Source: Treponema sp. UBA6852 | Lineage (GTDB): Bacteria; Spirochaetota; Spirochaetia; Treponematales; Treponemataceae | Assembly: GCA_002449305.1 (NCBI GenBank) | Contig: DKDI01000042.1 | Span: 1-64,000 of the forward strand | Length of the DNA: 64,000 bases | Direction of reading: 5' to 3' | Shown: in pieces, positions 33,638 to 42,391 of the stretch | Numbering within the stretch: position 1 is the first letter of the stretch | How the letters are laid out: every line of letters starts with the position of its first letter | Position numbers and translations under genes: made by a program | The notes under the pieces: generated by a model | What the model was told of the DNA's origin: nothing | The model's input: only the letters and a program-made list of their open reading frames with translations | The model's database searches: none

Positions 33638-35050
33638 ATGAAAAAACTTGTTTATTACTTTATGACTTTTTTGTGTGCTTTTATGTGTTTCGCCGGCATT
33701 TCATTGTTTTTTATAAATGAAGATTCTGTTCAAAATTTTATGGTAAAATCGCTGAAGCTGAAAAATTCTCCTTGGCTTAACGGCGGAAAAATTGTTGCGG
33801 ATTTTTTTGATGAAGTTTGTGATGACAACGGAAGCGGAAAATTAAATTATCCGCATTATGAGCAGTTTGAAAAAGGCTCGCTGGACTTGATTCGCTACAC
33901 TGTGCACAAGCCTGTTTATGAAGCTGTTTGGCAGCAGCATCCGGAATACTGGCAGCTTGACCTTGAGTTTAAGTGCGGAATTCCAGATGTGCGAAACATT
34001 ATGGTTTACATTGGCGCAGAAAATATGAGCGGCGGTTCAACAGAACCTTTGTTTGCAGATGCAGAAAATGTAAAGTTTGATATTTTTCATCCATGGAATT
34101 TTGCAGTATGGGTAAACAAGGAAAATGGAACTGTCTATAATTCAAGGCGCGACTTTATCTGCGAAACTGAAAACTATTTTATAAGTAACGGCAAAGAAGT
34201 TTTTGTAAGAATTCCGCTTGCACAAAAAGAACTTCAGAAATTTTATACTTCAAAAATTACTTGGCACTATGTTGTTGCTGGAGGATTTTCTGAGTGGGAC
34301 AAAGGCGGGTTTTTGCCTTCAGATTCTGATGAAAAAATTTATGATTTGCTAGACGGATATTCTTTGAAAATTCCGCAGAGCCAGCAGCTTTCTTCCAGAA
34401 CACTTTTTCCAGTTGAAGTAAAAATGAAAGATGAATCTTCTTTGCAAGACACAACATTTGAAAATGCAGTCAAGAAACGCTACAAGGAATTTCAGGAGCA
34501 AAAAATAATTCCGCTTGATGAAACAAAAGATGAGCCTGTTTCATTTTCTGAAAAACTTGAATATGCAATTTGTCTTTTTGAGCATGGGGAATATAAAAAA
34601 GCTGAAAAACTTTTTTCAGAACTTGTGGATGAAAACGAAAATTCTGCGCTTGCAAATGCGTACTATGGTTCGTGCCTTGCAATCCGCGGTGGAAATTCAA
34701 ATGTGTTTGCGGCAATGAAACTTGTAAAGCAGTCTTTCGTTTATCTGGACAAAGCTGTTTCTCTTTGCGCCGGAAGTGATGACGAAATGGAAGTTCTTTT
34801 AAACCGTGCCAATGTCGCTTCTTCAGTTCCAGAAAGTGTATTTAAAAAATCCGCAGTGGCTGGAGCTGACTTTGAGCGCATTGCAGAGCTTTATAAATCT
34901 TGCGCGGATTTTGACAAAGATTCAGATGAAAAGAAAACAACGCTTGCATATTACTATGTTTGCGCCGCGGAAAATTTCAGGAAGGCAGGACGTGAAACAG
35001 ACGCCAAGCGAAATGCCTGGTATGCAGAAAAAATTTTTCAAAAGCAGTAG
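33638..35050 (+). CDS. Exported protein with DOMON/glucodextranase-C-like domain and TPR-like repeats
   Basis: A 470-residue protein with an uncleaved or cleaved N-terminal hydrophobic segment (about 4-24). Residues about 55-235 contain DDNGSGKLNYP and a GSLDLIRYTV strand, the opening of DOMON-like domains such as the C-terminal module of glucodextranase and the haem domain of ethylbenzene-dehydrogenase-type proteins. Residues about 300-460 are helical with TPR-like spacing (AICLFEHGEYKKAEKLFSEL). No haem-binding CxxCH is present. GGAG precedes the ATG. It is 28 bases after the NapH-like gene. I cannot assign a function; ligand or electron-carrier binding in the periplasm is an inference. Confidence 0.7.
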   Translation: MKKLVYYFMTFLCAFMCFAGISLFFINEDSVQNFMVKSLKLKNSPWLNGGKIVADFFDEVCDDNGSGKLNYPHYEQFEKGSLDLIRYTVHKPVYEAVWQQHPEYWQLDLEFKCGIPDVRNIMVYIGAENMSGGSTEPLFADAENVKFDIFHPWNFAVWVNKENGTVYNSRRDFICETENYFISNGKEVFVRIPLAQKELQKFYTSKITWHYVVAGGFSEWDKGGFLPSDSDEKIYDLLDGYSLKIPQSQQLSSRTLFPVEVKMKDESSLQDTTFENAVKKRYKEFQEQKIIPLDETKDEPVSFSEKLEYAICLFEHGEYKKAEKLFSELVDENENSALANAYYGSCLAIRGGNSNVFAAMKLVKQSFVYLDKAVSLCAGSDDEMEVLLNRANVASSVPESVFKKSAVAGADFERIAELYKSCADFDKDSDEKKTTLAYYYVCAAENFRKAGRETDAKRNAWYAEKIFQKQ

Positions 35051-35060
35051 AATACAGAAA

Positions 35061-35498
35061 ATGAAAATTACGATTTTAGACAATGATTCAGGAAGTGAGG
35101 ACGAAATAATTGTAAAGTGCTCAAACTTGAGTCCTGAAATAATCCGGCTTTTGAATTCTTTTAAAAGCGGAAAAGACAAACTTGCGATTTTTAAAGATTC
35201 GCAGATTGTCGTTATTGAACCAAAGGAAATTTTTTATTTTGAATCCGTGGACAACAATGTTTTTGCGTACACAAAAGAAAATGTATACGAGTCAAAGAGC
35301 AAGCTTTATCAGCTGGAAGAAGAGCTTCTTTCCAAGGATTTTATTAGAGTGAACAAAGCTGTTGTCCTGAACATAAATAAAATTGCAAAGCTTGTTCCTG
35401 CGTTCGGCGGAAGATTTGAAGCTGTCTTGAAAAACGGCTACAAAGTTATAATTTCAAGAATGTATGTTCCATTGCTAAAAGAAAAACTTGGAATGTAA
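35061..35498 (+). CDS. LytTR-family DNA-binding regulator
   Basis: A 145-residue regulator. The C-terminal part (about 45-145) is a LytTR domain: FYFESVDNNVFAYT, a LEEELLSKDFIRVNKAVVLN stretch and a closing VIISRMYVPLLKEKLG. There is no receiver domain. The ATG at 35061 lies 10 bases after the preceding stop codon with no clear ribosome site, so it may be read by coupling. The stop overlaps nothing but is 13 bases before the DUF3021 gene, the usual membrane partner of such short LytTR regulators. Confidence 0.88.
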   Translation: MKITILDNDSGSEDEIIVKCSNLSPEIIRLLNSFKSGKDKLAIFKDSQIVVIEPKEIFYFESVDNNVFAYTKENVYESKSKLYQLEEELLSKDFIRVNKAVVLNINKIAKLVPAFGGRFEAVLKNGYKVIISRMYVPLLKEKLGM

Positions 35499-35511
35499 GC
35501 GGAGGTTAAAA

Positions 35512-35937
35512 ATGAATTCAGTTGCAAGAATTGTAAATATGTTTTGTGTTATTTCAACAGGAATTTTTCTTTGCTCTGGAATATACTGCTATGCTTGCTG
35601 TGGCGCAGATGTTGAGCTGCATTTGTCATACATCTTTGGAGTTTTTTTGATTGCCTTTATTTCTTCTGTTTTATACATTCCGTTTTTAAAGGAAGATGAG
35701 TTTTCAAAAGGAAAACTTATTGCCTTGCGGATTTTATATTTTTTGATTATAAACATTTTAGTTCTAGTTGTTGGTTATAAACTTGATTGGTTCATATTCG
35801 GAAATATTAAAATGCTTGTGGGAATGGAATTGGCAGTTGTTGCAGTTTTTTCTATTGTATTTCTTGTTGAATATTTAAGAAGTCTGCAGGAAGCAAAAAA
35901 AATGAACCTGCAGATTGCTAACCGTCAAAAGGAATAA
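35512..35937 (+). CDS. DUF3021 membrane protein
   Basis: A 141-residue protein with four membrane segments, matching the DUF3021 family in size and in its pairing with a LytTR regulator. In other bacteria these pairs (LytTR regulator and membrane partner) act as an inhibitor-regulator unit; direct regulation of the LytTR protein here is inferred. GGAGG precedes the ATG at 35512. Confidence 0.8.
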   Translation: MNSVARIVNMFCVISTGIFLCSGIYCYACCGADVELHLSYIFGVFLIAFISSVLYIPFLKEDEFSKGKLIALRILYFLIINILVLVVGYKLDWFIFGNIKMLVGMELAVVAVFSIVFLVEYLRSLQEAKKMNLQIANRQKE

Positions 35938-35982
35938 CTTTATTTACAGATGTTTATATTTTTTTCCATTTTCAATGCTAGC

Positions 35983-36768
35983 CTAATACCCGAAATTTTT
36001 TCCGCAGTTGTATGTTCCCATTGCCGCAACATAAGAAATTTCGTTTGTTTCTATGACTTGTCCGTAAACGTCTGTTAGGCGGAATTTCTTTTTCCCAGAA
36101 ATTAAGTTTTGCCCGTCAACTTTGTACCAGTTGTTTTGCGAAGAGAGTCGTGTCATCTGTTTGTACGCAGAACCGTTAATGCTGATTTCAACTTTTTGCA
36201 GCGGATAGCGCATATTGTAAAATCTTCCGGCAAGCCAATTTTCATTGATTCCGTCTTTTGCCTGAAAGAAAATATTTGACTTTGTTGGGTATGGAGTTGT
36301 TTTGAATGTAACGTCAATGACCCCTAGGCTTTCATCCGCAAGTTTTGTGAATGCGTCTTTTGCAAGGTCAAAGAAATATGAACTTTTGCTTGTCCAGTTG
36401 CTGTTTAATGAAGAAGGGCAGAGGTCAGTTATAAGAGCATGAATTGTTGTTCCATTGTAAGTTATTTCAAGGGCAGTTCCCGGCGGAAGCTCTGCAAGTT
36501 TTGGTTCAGAAACTGCGCATTTATAAAATCCGTTTTCAATCTGCGGAACATAATATGCCACAGAAGCCGCATCGTACCCTTCATAAAAAGTGACAGTTCC
36601 TGTTGTTGGTTCTGTATATTTTCCTGTAAATGAAGATTCTTTTGAGCTATTGTCATCTTTGTCATCTGAAAAAATTCCGTCTAAACCTGAGCAGCTACAA
36701 AGCCCCCCCCATAAGGCGGCAATGCAAACAATGGCTTTGAATAAAGAAAATAATTTAAAATGTTTCAT
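35983..36768 (-). CDS. Expansin-like lipoprotein with an in-frame G8 tract in the signal peptide
   Basis: A 261-residue bacterial expansin. The lipoprotein signal runs to a Cys in LCSC (Cys 24 or 26). Residues about 54-153 fit the double-psi barrel domain D1, with TDLCP (D115, the expansin key Asp) and FFDLAKDAFTKLAD; residues about 160-250 fit the CBM63-like domain D2 (ENWLAGRFYNMRYPLQKVEI). Expansins loosen cellulose-hemicellulose contacts without hydrolysis. Codons 20-22 (Trp-Gly-Gly) lie on eight consecutive G of the coding strand (36703-36710); gain or loss of one G shifts the frame within the signal peptide. The promoter ends 7 bases before the ATG, so the mRNA is probably leaderless. 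Confidence 0.85.
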   Translation of the reverse strand: MKHFKLFSLFKAIVCIAALWGGLCSCSGLDGIFSDDKDDNSSKESSFTGKYTEPTTGTVTFYEGYDAASVAYYVPQIENGFYKCAVSEPKLAELPPGTALEITYNGTTIHALITDLCPSSLNSNWTSKSSYFFDLAKDAFTKLADESLGVIDVTFKTTPYPTKSNIFFQAKDGINENWLAGRFYNMRYPLQKVEISINGSAYKQMTRLSSQNNWYKVDGQNLISGKKKFRLTDVYGQVIETNEISYVAAMGTYNCGKNFGY

Positions 36769-36774
36769 GCAAAG

Positions 36775-36803
36775 ATTATAAAAGCACTGTTTAACTTTTT
36801 CAA
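36775..36803 (-). promoter_or_regulatory. Promoter of the expansin gene (leaderless type)
   Basis: On the minus strand TTGAAA (36798-36803), a 17-base spacer and TATAAT (36775-36780), then six bases to the ATG at 36768. There is no Shine-Dalgarno site. Confidence 0.8.
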
Positions 36804-36809
36804 CAAAAT

Positions 36810-37985
36810 TTATTGAAGTGCCTTTTGAATTCTTTGCATTGCTTCTTCAAGAGTTTTTCGAGGGCAGGCGGCATTTATCCTCTGGAATCCGTTTCCCGAT
36901 GTTCCGAAAATTTTTCCGCTGTCAAGCCAAAGTTTTGCTTTGTTGATAATCACGTCTTCAAGTTCCTGCGCATTAAGTCCAGTTCCACGGAAGTCAAGCC
37001 AAGCAAGATAAGTTCCTTCGTGGTGAATCATTTTTACGCTGGAAAGATTTTTCTGCGTGAACTCTTCAATAAAATCAATATTTGCCTTTATGTACTTTTT
37101 TACAGAAGTGAACCATTCAATTCCGTTTTGATACGCTGCTTGGCAAGCTTTTATTCCGAACACGCTCAGCTGGCTTATTCCTGCAGCGTCAACTTGTCTT
37201 TTAAATTTTTTTCTAAGCCCAGGATTTGAAATAAAAATATTTGAAATAAGCGTTCCTGCAAGATTGAAGGTTTTGCTTGGCGAAGTACAAGTTACAGTTA
37301 TATTTGCAAGCTCTTCATTTAACGAAGCAAACACGTTGTGCTGCCCTTCAAAAATAAAGTCGTTATGAATTTCGTCGCTTACAACAATGACTTTGTGACG
37401 CAGACAAATTTTCCCAAGGTGCAAAAGTTCTTCCTTGTTCCAGACTCTTCCCACAGGATTATGCGGACTACACAAAAAAAACAGCTTTACGTTGTTCTGA
37501 ATAATTTTATTTTCAAAGTCAGCAAAGTCAATGTGGTAGCGATTGTCGTCGCCTAAAACAAGATCGCTGCTTACAACTTTTCTTTCGTTGTCGCGGATTA
37601 CTTCCATAAACGGATAGTAAACCGGCAGTTGCAAAATAACGGAATCATTTTTTTGTGTAAAGGCTTTTACCGTCATTGCAAGTGCGAACACAACGCCCGG
37701 AGTTTTTATAAGCCACTTTTCCTGAACTTTCCAGTTGTGCTGATTTTTCATCCAGCTAGAAACTGCGTTAAAGTATTCACCTTGAGTTTCTGTATATCCA
37801 AAAATTCCATGCTCGCAGACTTTTTTAAGTTCATCGGTTACATAGCTTGAAGTTTTAAAGTCCATGTCGGCAACCCAAAGCGGAAGCACATCTTCTGGAA
37901 GTCCGCGCCGAACTGCAAAATCGTATTTTAAGCAGTCTGTATTTTTTCTGTCTACGATTGTGTCAAAGTCAAGATTCCGTTCCAT
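36810..37985 (-). CDS. PatB/MalY-type PLP-dependent C-S lyase
   Basis: A 391-residue fold-type I PLP enzyme of the MalY/PatB group, which cleaves cystathionine or cysteine to give homocysteine, pyruvate and ammonia or sulfide. The N-terminal LPLWVADMDF is the family signature; the PLP lysine lies in TSPSKTFNLAG near residue 234-244; the SDEIHNDF stretch holds the PLP-binding Asp. GAGGAA precedes the ATG. It follows the cystathionine-type gene by 6 bases. The two probably cover transsulfuration or cysteine degradation next to an amino acid importer. Confidence 0.9.
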   Translation of the reverse strand: MERNLDFDTIVDRKNTDCLKYDFAVRRGLPEDVLPLWVADMDFKTSSYVTDELKKVCEHGIFGYTETQGEYFNAVSSWMKNQHNWKVQEKWLIKTPGVVFALAMTVKAFTQKNDSVILQLPVYYPFMEVIRDNERKVVSSDLVLGDDNRYHIDFADFENKIIQNNVKLFFLCSPHNPVGRVWNKEELLHLGKICLRHKVIVVSDEIHNDFIFEGQHNVFASLNEELANITVTCTSPSKTFNLAGTLISNIFISNPGLRKKFKRQVDAAGISQLSVFGIKACQAAYQNGIEWFTSVKKYIKANIDFIEEFTQKNLSSVKMIHHEGTYLAWLDFRGTGLNAQELEDVIINKAKLWLDSGKIFGTSGNGFQRINAACPRKTLEEAMQRIQKALQ

Positions 37986-37991
37986 AAAATT

Positions 37992-39164
37992 CTATTCCTC
38001 TTTTTGCGCCTGTGAAAATACCCGCTCAAATTCTTTTATAAGATCATCGCAGTTTTCAATTCCAACAGAAAGCCTCAATGTTGCGTTTGTGATTCCGTTT
38101 TTTATTCTAAGTTCTTCAGGGACATCAGCGTGCGTCTGGGTTGTAGGGTAAGTTATTAAAGTTTCAACGCCACCAAGACTTTCAGCATAACGGATAAGCG
38201 AAACTTTTTCCAGAATCGAAAGCGCGAGTTTTTGCGACTTTACTTGGAATGTAATCATTGCGCCGAATCCTCTTGCCTGCCTTTTCATTATTTTGTGTCC
38301 CGGATGCTCTGAAAAACCAGGATAAATTACGCGGTTAACAAGCGGATTTTCTTTTAGCCAGTTTGCAATTTTAAATGCGTTTTCCTGCGCGCGTTCCATT
38401 CTTACAGCCAATGTTTTTATTCCACGCAAAATGAGCCAGCAGTCAAATGGCGCAAGTCCAGCTCCTGTTGTTTTTATAAGAAATCTAAGTTTTTCCTGAA
38501 TTTCAGTTTTATTTGTAACAATAAATCCTGCGAGCGTATCGTTATGCCCGCCAAGATATTTTGTTCCGCTGTGAACTACGATGTCTGCGCCAAGGTTAAG
38601 CGGATTTTGAAAATACGGCGAAAGAAATGTATTGTCCACAATCAAAAGAAGTCCGTGCTTTTTTGCAATTTTAGAAAGAAGCGAAATATCAGAAACGTTC
38701 ATCATCGGATTTGTGGGAGTTTCCACGTAAAGCGCCTTTGTACTTTTTGTGATTAAATTTTCAATTCCATTTTCGTCAGAAACTTTGCTGAATTCTGTGC
38801 GGATAAATTTTATTCCGTTTTTTGCTGAAACGTTGTCGAACAGCCTTATGCTTCCGCCGTAAAGATCGGAATCCACAATCAGATTGTCGCCTGGAGAAAA
38901 AAGTTCCATCAAAAGACTTATTGCAGCCATTCCGCTTGAAAGCGCAAACGCATCGATTCCGTTTTCAAGTGAAGCAACAATTTTTTCAAGCTGCTCACGA
39001 GTTGGATTTTGCAACCGCGAATAATCAAAGCCTGTGCTTTTTCCGGCTCCCGGATGCGCGTAAGTTGCTGTCTGATAAATCGGGAAGCTTACCGCGCCGT
39101 AGTGATTTTTACAGTTGTCCTCGTCTTCCAAGTGAATGCATTTTGTTTCTATTGATAACGCCAT
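37992..39164 (-). CDS. Trans-sulfuration PLP enzyme (cystathionine gamma-synthase or beta/gamma-lyase type)
   Basis: A 390-residue member of the Cys/Met metabolism PLP family. Visible motifs: the SSGMAAISLL PLP-phosphate site near 76-85, the VDNTFLSPYFQNPL stretch near 176-189 and the HSGTKYLGGHNDTLAG segment with the PLP lysine near 198-213. MetB, MetC and MGL share these motifs, so the precise reaction is open; the neighbouring PatB-like gene argues for one synthetic and one lytic step. A GGCGG site lies before the ATG. The gene is separated from the importer genes by a repeat-bearing 110-base spacer. Confidence 0.9.
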   Translation of the reverse strand: MALSIETKCIHLEDEDNCKNHYGAVSFPIYQTATYAHPGAGKSTGFDYSRLQNPTREQLEKIVASLENGIDAFALSSGMAAISLLMELFSPGDNLIVDSDLYGGSIRLFDNVSAKNGIKFIRTEFSKVSDENGIENLITKSTKALYVETPTNPMMNVSDISLLSKIAKKHGLLLIVDNTFLSPYFQNPLNLGADIVVHSGTKYLGGHNDTLAGFIVTNKTEIQEKLRFLIKTTGAGLAPFDCWLILRGIKTLAVRMERAQENAFKIANWLKENPLVNRVIYPGFSEHPGHKIMKRQARGFGAMITFQVKSQKLALSILEKVSLIRYAESLGGVETLITYPTTQTHADVPEELRIKNGITNATLRLSVGIENCDDLIKEFERVFSQAQKEE

Positions 39165-39207
39165 TTTTTCCGCCTAATTTTTTTATTGTCTAAATTTCGA
39201 ATCTAAT

Positions 39208-39272
39208 GTCATTGTCATAGTTGATACGACAATCTTGAATGGATTTCCCGATTCTCCTGGGGGGGAATGACA
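39208..39272. repeat. Dispersed palindromes containing a G7 run
   Basis: TGTCATTGTCATAGTTGAT...CGACAATC and GATTTCCCGATTCTCCTGGGGGGGAATGACA are two units in tandem. The seven-G run (39259-39265) replaces the usual stem arm. It is not placed at a visible promoter or start codon. Confidence 0.7.
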
Positions 39273-39273
39273 T

Positions 39274-40026
39274 TTAAATTATATATTCAATTGGCTTTAA
39301 CACACGCTGAAGAAATTTCTTTGTGCGCTCTTCTTTTGGATGCTGAAAAATCTGTGCGCTTGTGCCTTTTTCTACAACAACTCCGCCGTCCATAAAAACT
39401 ACTTGAGTCGCCACGTCTTCTGCAAAACTCATTTCGTGCGTAACAACAATCATTGTAGTTCCTTCCTTTGCAAGTTTTTTTATAACGCCAAGAACTTCTC
39501 CAACAAGCTCCGGGTCAAGCGCGGATGTAGGCTCGTCAAAAAGCACAACATCAGGATTCGCCGCAATAGCACGCGCAATTCCAACACGCTGCTGCTGCCC
39601 TCCAGAAAGCTGCGACGGATAAAAATCCTTGCGTTCCAAAAGTCCGACTTTTAAAAGAGCTTCTTCCGCAGTTTTTTTTGCATCTTCCTTTGGAATTTTT
39701 CTTGCGGTAACAAGACCTTCCATTACATTTTCAAGCGCAGTTTTGTTAGTAAAAAGATTGTAGTTTTGAAAAACAAAACCGGTTTTCCTCCTCACTTGAA
39801 GAACAGTTTTTTTATGCGGATGAGAAAGGCTTGTATGTATTTCATCAAATTCCATTTCGCCTTCGTCCGCAGTTTCAAGAAAATCAAGGCAGCGCAGGAA
39901 TGTTGTTTTTCCAGAGCCGGAAGGTCCAAGAATTACAACAACGTCTCCTTTTTCAACTGTCAAGTCAACGCCTTTTAATATTTCATTTTCACCAAAAGAC
40001 TTGTGCACATTTTTTACTTTCAGCAT
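39274..40026 (-). CDS. Polar amino acid ABC transporter ATP-binding protein
   Basis: A 250-residue ATPase of the polar amino acid type (GlnQ/TcyC-like). Walker [10 protein letters not shown] is at 34-42, the signature is [16 protein letters not shown] near 140-155, and Walker B is [15 protein letters not shown]. It overlaps the upstream permease gene by 7 bases. With the adjacent sulfur amino acid enzymes, cystine or methionine is a reasonable substrate guess, but sequence alone does not decide it. Confidence 0.9.
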   Translation of the reverse strand: MLKVKNVHKSFGENEILKGVDLTVEKGDVVVILGPSGSGKTTFLRCLDFLETADEGEMEFDEIHTSLSHPHKKTVLQVRRKTGFVFQNYNLFTNKTALENVMEGLVTARKIPKEDAKKTAEEALLKVGLLERKDFYPSQLSGGQQQRVGIARAIAANPDVVLFDEPTSALDPELVGEVLGVIKKLAKEGTTMIVVTHEMSFAEDVATQVVFMDGGVVVEKGTSAQIFQHPKEERTKKFLQRVLKPIEYII

Positions 40027-40751
40027 TTTTCACCTTCCAATTTTAACGTGGGTCTTCCTGTTCTATAAACTGAAACTTTCTTTTCTGCCAGCCTGAAAAT
40101 TTGCTGAACTATAGAACACACAATTATGTAAATTACAAAAATATCAAGATAGGACTCAATATAGTTGTAGCCGTAAGAAGCTTCAATTCTTGCAACTGCT
40201 GTAATGTCTTTTACAGTCATCATAAATGCAAGCGAAGTATTTTTTATAAGATTTACGGTGGCATTGCAGATATTTGGGAGCGCGCTTTCCAGTGCCTGTG
40301 GAATTATAATTCTTCTGTAGGTTTGATAGCTTGTAAGTCCGCAAGTAATTCCGGCTTCAAACTGGCCTTTGCTTACAGTGAGCAGGGCTGAACGGAATAC
40401 TTCAGAAAGAATCGCCGTGTTGTTCAATGAAAATACAATGTAAGCGTAGACAATCGGATTTATTTTGAACACATCTATTGAGCTTCCGGCATTTTTAAAA
40501 ACTGAATTTAAAAGCGACGGAATTATTGAATACACAACAAGAATCTGAAGAACAATCGGAGTTCCTCTTATAAATGAAACAAAAAATGCGCAAAGTTGCG
40601 AAAGAACTTTTAATTTGTGTATTCTGCAAAGCGCAATCAAAAATCCAATCGCAATTCCACCTGCAAAAGCCACGGCGGTTATTTTTAAAGTAACAGGAAG
40701 AGCTTTAAAAGAAAGCCAGAATGTTCTAAAGAAAAATTCCACGTCAAACAT
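40020..40751 (-). CDS. Polar amino acid ABC transporter permease
   Basis: A 243-residue membrane permease of the HisM/GlnP type with about five segments and the EAA-like loop [24 protein letters not shown] near 136-159. Its end overlaps the ATPase gene. GGGAG lies before the ATG. The two permeases of this operon probably form a heterodimer. Confidence 0.9.
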   Translation of the reverse strand: MFDVEFFFRTFWLSFKALPVTLKITAVAFAGGIAIGFLIALCRIHKLKVLSQLCAFFVSFIRGTPIVLQILVVYSIIPSLLNSVFKNAGSSIDVFKINPIVYAYIVFSLNNTAILSEVFRSALLTVSKGQFEAGITCGLTSYQTYRRIIIPQALESALPNICNATVNLIKNTSLAFMMTVKDITAVARIEASYGYNYIESYLDIFVIYIIVCSIVQQIFRLAEKKVSVYRTGRPTLKLEGEKC

Positions 40752-40763
40752 AAGTTCTCCCAG

Positions 40764-41465
40764 TTAAAAAGTTTTTCTTCCGCGTGAAAAATATTTTTCC
40801 AGCTTGCCGAAAATCTGCTCAATAGAAATTGTGAGCGTCCAGTAAATGAGCGCAAGAGCTGTATAAGTTTCCACAGCATAAGCTCCAAAATTCATGCTTA
40901 TAAAGAGATTTCCTTTTCCCATTACGTCCACAAGTCCGATTGTATATGCAAGCGAGCCTTCCTTTAAAAGAGCAATCAAACTGTTTCCAAGATTCGGAAG
41001 CGACACTGCAAATGCCTGCGGAAAAATTATCCGCCAAAAGCTTTGGAACTCTGTAAGCCCGGAAGTTAATGCAGCTTCTCTTTGGCCTTTTGGGACGCTT
41101 AGATAGCTTGCTCTCATTATTTCCGCCGCGCTTGCTGAAAACAAAAGTCCCAGCGCAAGAATAACAAAAAATGATTTTGCCCAGCTGTTTATGTCAACTT
41201 TGAATATTGCCCAAAACAAATTTGGAAGCCCATAAAAAACTACAAACAGCATTACAATAGAAGGCGTGCATCTGAATGCGTTTATTATAAAGGAAGAAAT
41301 TTTCCTTGGTGCATTGCGTGAAGAAAGCATTCCTTTTGCAAGAAAAAATCCTATAAAAAGCCCAGTCAAAATTGTTCCTGCGATAATCCTAAAAGTTACC
41401 AAAAGATAAGGCAAAAGAACTGGAATAAGCTCAAGAATTTTTTCAGGATAAAATGGTCTGTCCAT
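40764..41465 (-). CDS. Polar amino acid ABC transporter permease
   Basis: The second permease, 233 residues, with about five segments and the loop REAALTSGLTEFQSFWRIIFPQAF near 132-155. It is 12 bases from the next permease and 30 bases after the receptor gene. Two different permeases in one polar amino acid importer are common for histidine-, arginine- and cystine-type systems. Confidence 0.9.
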   Translation of the reverse strand: MDRPFYPEKILELIPVLLPYLLVTFRIIAGTILTGLFIGFFLAKGMLSSRNAPRKISSFIINAFRCTPSIVMLFVVFYGLPNLFWAIFKVDINSWAKSFFVILALGLLFSASAAEIMRASYLSVPKGQREAALTSGLTEFQSFWRIIFPQAFAVSLPNLGNSLIALLKEGSLAYTIGLVDVMGKGNLFISMNFGAYAVETYTALALIYWTLTISIEQIFGKLEKYFSRGRKTF

Positions 41466-41495
41466 GGTTTTACGGTGCTCCCAAAGTTAACGTTT

Positions 41496-42320
41496 TTATT
41501 CTACAGAGGAAAAAATGTCCTCGCCAAAATACTTCTGTGAAAGTTTTTCGAGCGTGCCGTTTTCCTTGAGCGTTTTTATTGCTTCGTCATAAGCGTTTGC
41601 AAGAGCCTGATTTTTTCTATTGAAAAGCGGCCAGGTTGGAATCGCCTTGTATGGAACATAAGAAAGCTTGTCTTTGTATTTTGCGTAAGGCGCGCCTTCT
41701 TTTTCAATGTTGTTCTGGAACGAAAGCTTTATGTCTACCCGGGCATCGTATCTGCCTTCAACAACCCAAACATATCCGTCTGCCGCTTCGAACTGATCGC
41801 CTGCCACAAGTTTTACCTTTGCATTTGGATTTTGCTTGTTGTATTCATCGATAATGTTGTACTGCGCATTCGAAGGTCCGATTGGAACAAGTTTTCCTGA
41901 AAACTTTGCAAACGATTTCATGTCTGTTATTTTATCCGCTGTGTCTTTTCTGATTACAATTCCAATGATGCTGGCTCCAATTGGAGTCTGCGGAAAAATA
42001 TATTTTTTCTTTCGCTCTTCTGTAATCCAAACGCCTTTTGTTCCAACATCATATTTTCCCTGAAGAACTCCAATCAAAAGGTCATCGTCGGAAGTCGGAA
42101 AATATTCAAATTCGTACTGCGGAAGAAGCTTGTCAACTTCTTTTAGAACAGCAACTTCAAATCCGTCAGATTCACCTTTGTCGTTTACAAAATCATAAGG
42201 AACATAATAGTTTGTGTGAGCCACGCGGATTTTCTGAATTTTTCCGCCCGATTTTTTGGGTTTTGCAGAAAGCGGAATAATCGCTGCCAATGCAATAAAA
42301 GCTAAAATTGTTTTTTTCAT
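41496..42320 (-). CDS. Polar amino acid ABC transporter substrate-binding protein (family 3)
   Basis: A 274-residue periplasmic receptor with a cleavable signal (MKKTILAFIALAAIIPLSAKP) and the family-3 pattern: YYVPYDFVNDKGESDGFEVAVLKEV near 38-62, where the GFEVxV strand is the usual amino-acid-binding entry, and a DVGTKGVWITEERKKKYIF stretch near 91-109. GAGGTG precedes the ATG. The ligand is unassigned; clustering with PatB and trans-sulfuration genes suggests a sulfur-containing amino acid. Confidence 0.9.
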   Translation of the reverse strand: MKKTILAFIALAAIIPLSAKPKKSGGKIQKIRVAHTNYYVPYDFVNDKGESDGFEVAVLKEVDKLLPQYEFEYFPTSDDDLLIGVLQGKYDVGTKGVWITEERKKKYIFPQTPIGASIIGIVIRKDTADKITDMKSFAKFSGKLVPIGPSNAQYNIIDEYNKQNPNAKVKLVAGDQFEAADGYVWVVEGRYDARVDIKLSFQNNIEKEGAPYAKYKDKLSYVPYKAIPTWPLFNRKNQALANAYDEAIKTLKENGTLEKLSQKYFGEDIFSSVE

Positions 42321-42341
42321 AATTCACCTCGTTTATTTTTT

Positions 42342-42375
42342 CTGTCATTGCCGCACTTGTTCCAGCAATGACAAT
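42342..42375. repeat. Dispersed palindrome unit
   Basis: TGTCATTGCCGCACTTG...CAGCAATGACA: a partly paired unit of the family in the spacer between the receptor gene and the URO-D-like gene. Confidence 0.65.
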
Positions 42376-42391
42376 TTGAATTGTATATTTT

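Noticed and set aside
34806..35060. A longer protein in front of the LytTR domain, reading in frame from 34806
   Set aside because: This part overlaps the coding region of the TPR protein in another frame and has low-complexity composition; the LytTR gene starts at 35061.
39259..39265. Seven-G run as a fourth phase-variable tract
   Set aside because: It lies inside a repeat unit between two genes and is neither at a promoter nor in a coding region, and seven G is shorter than the other tracts.
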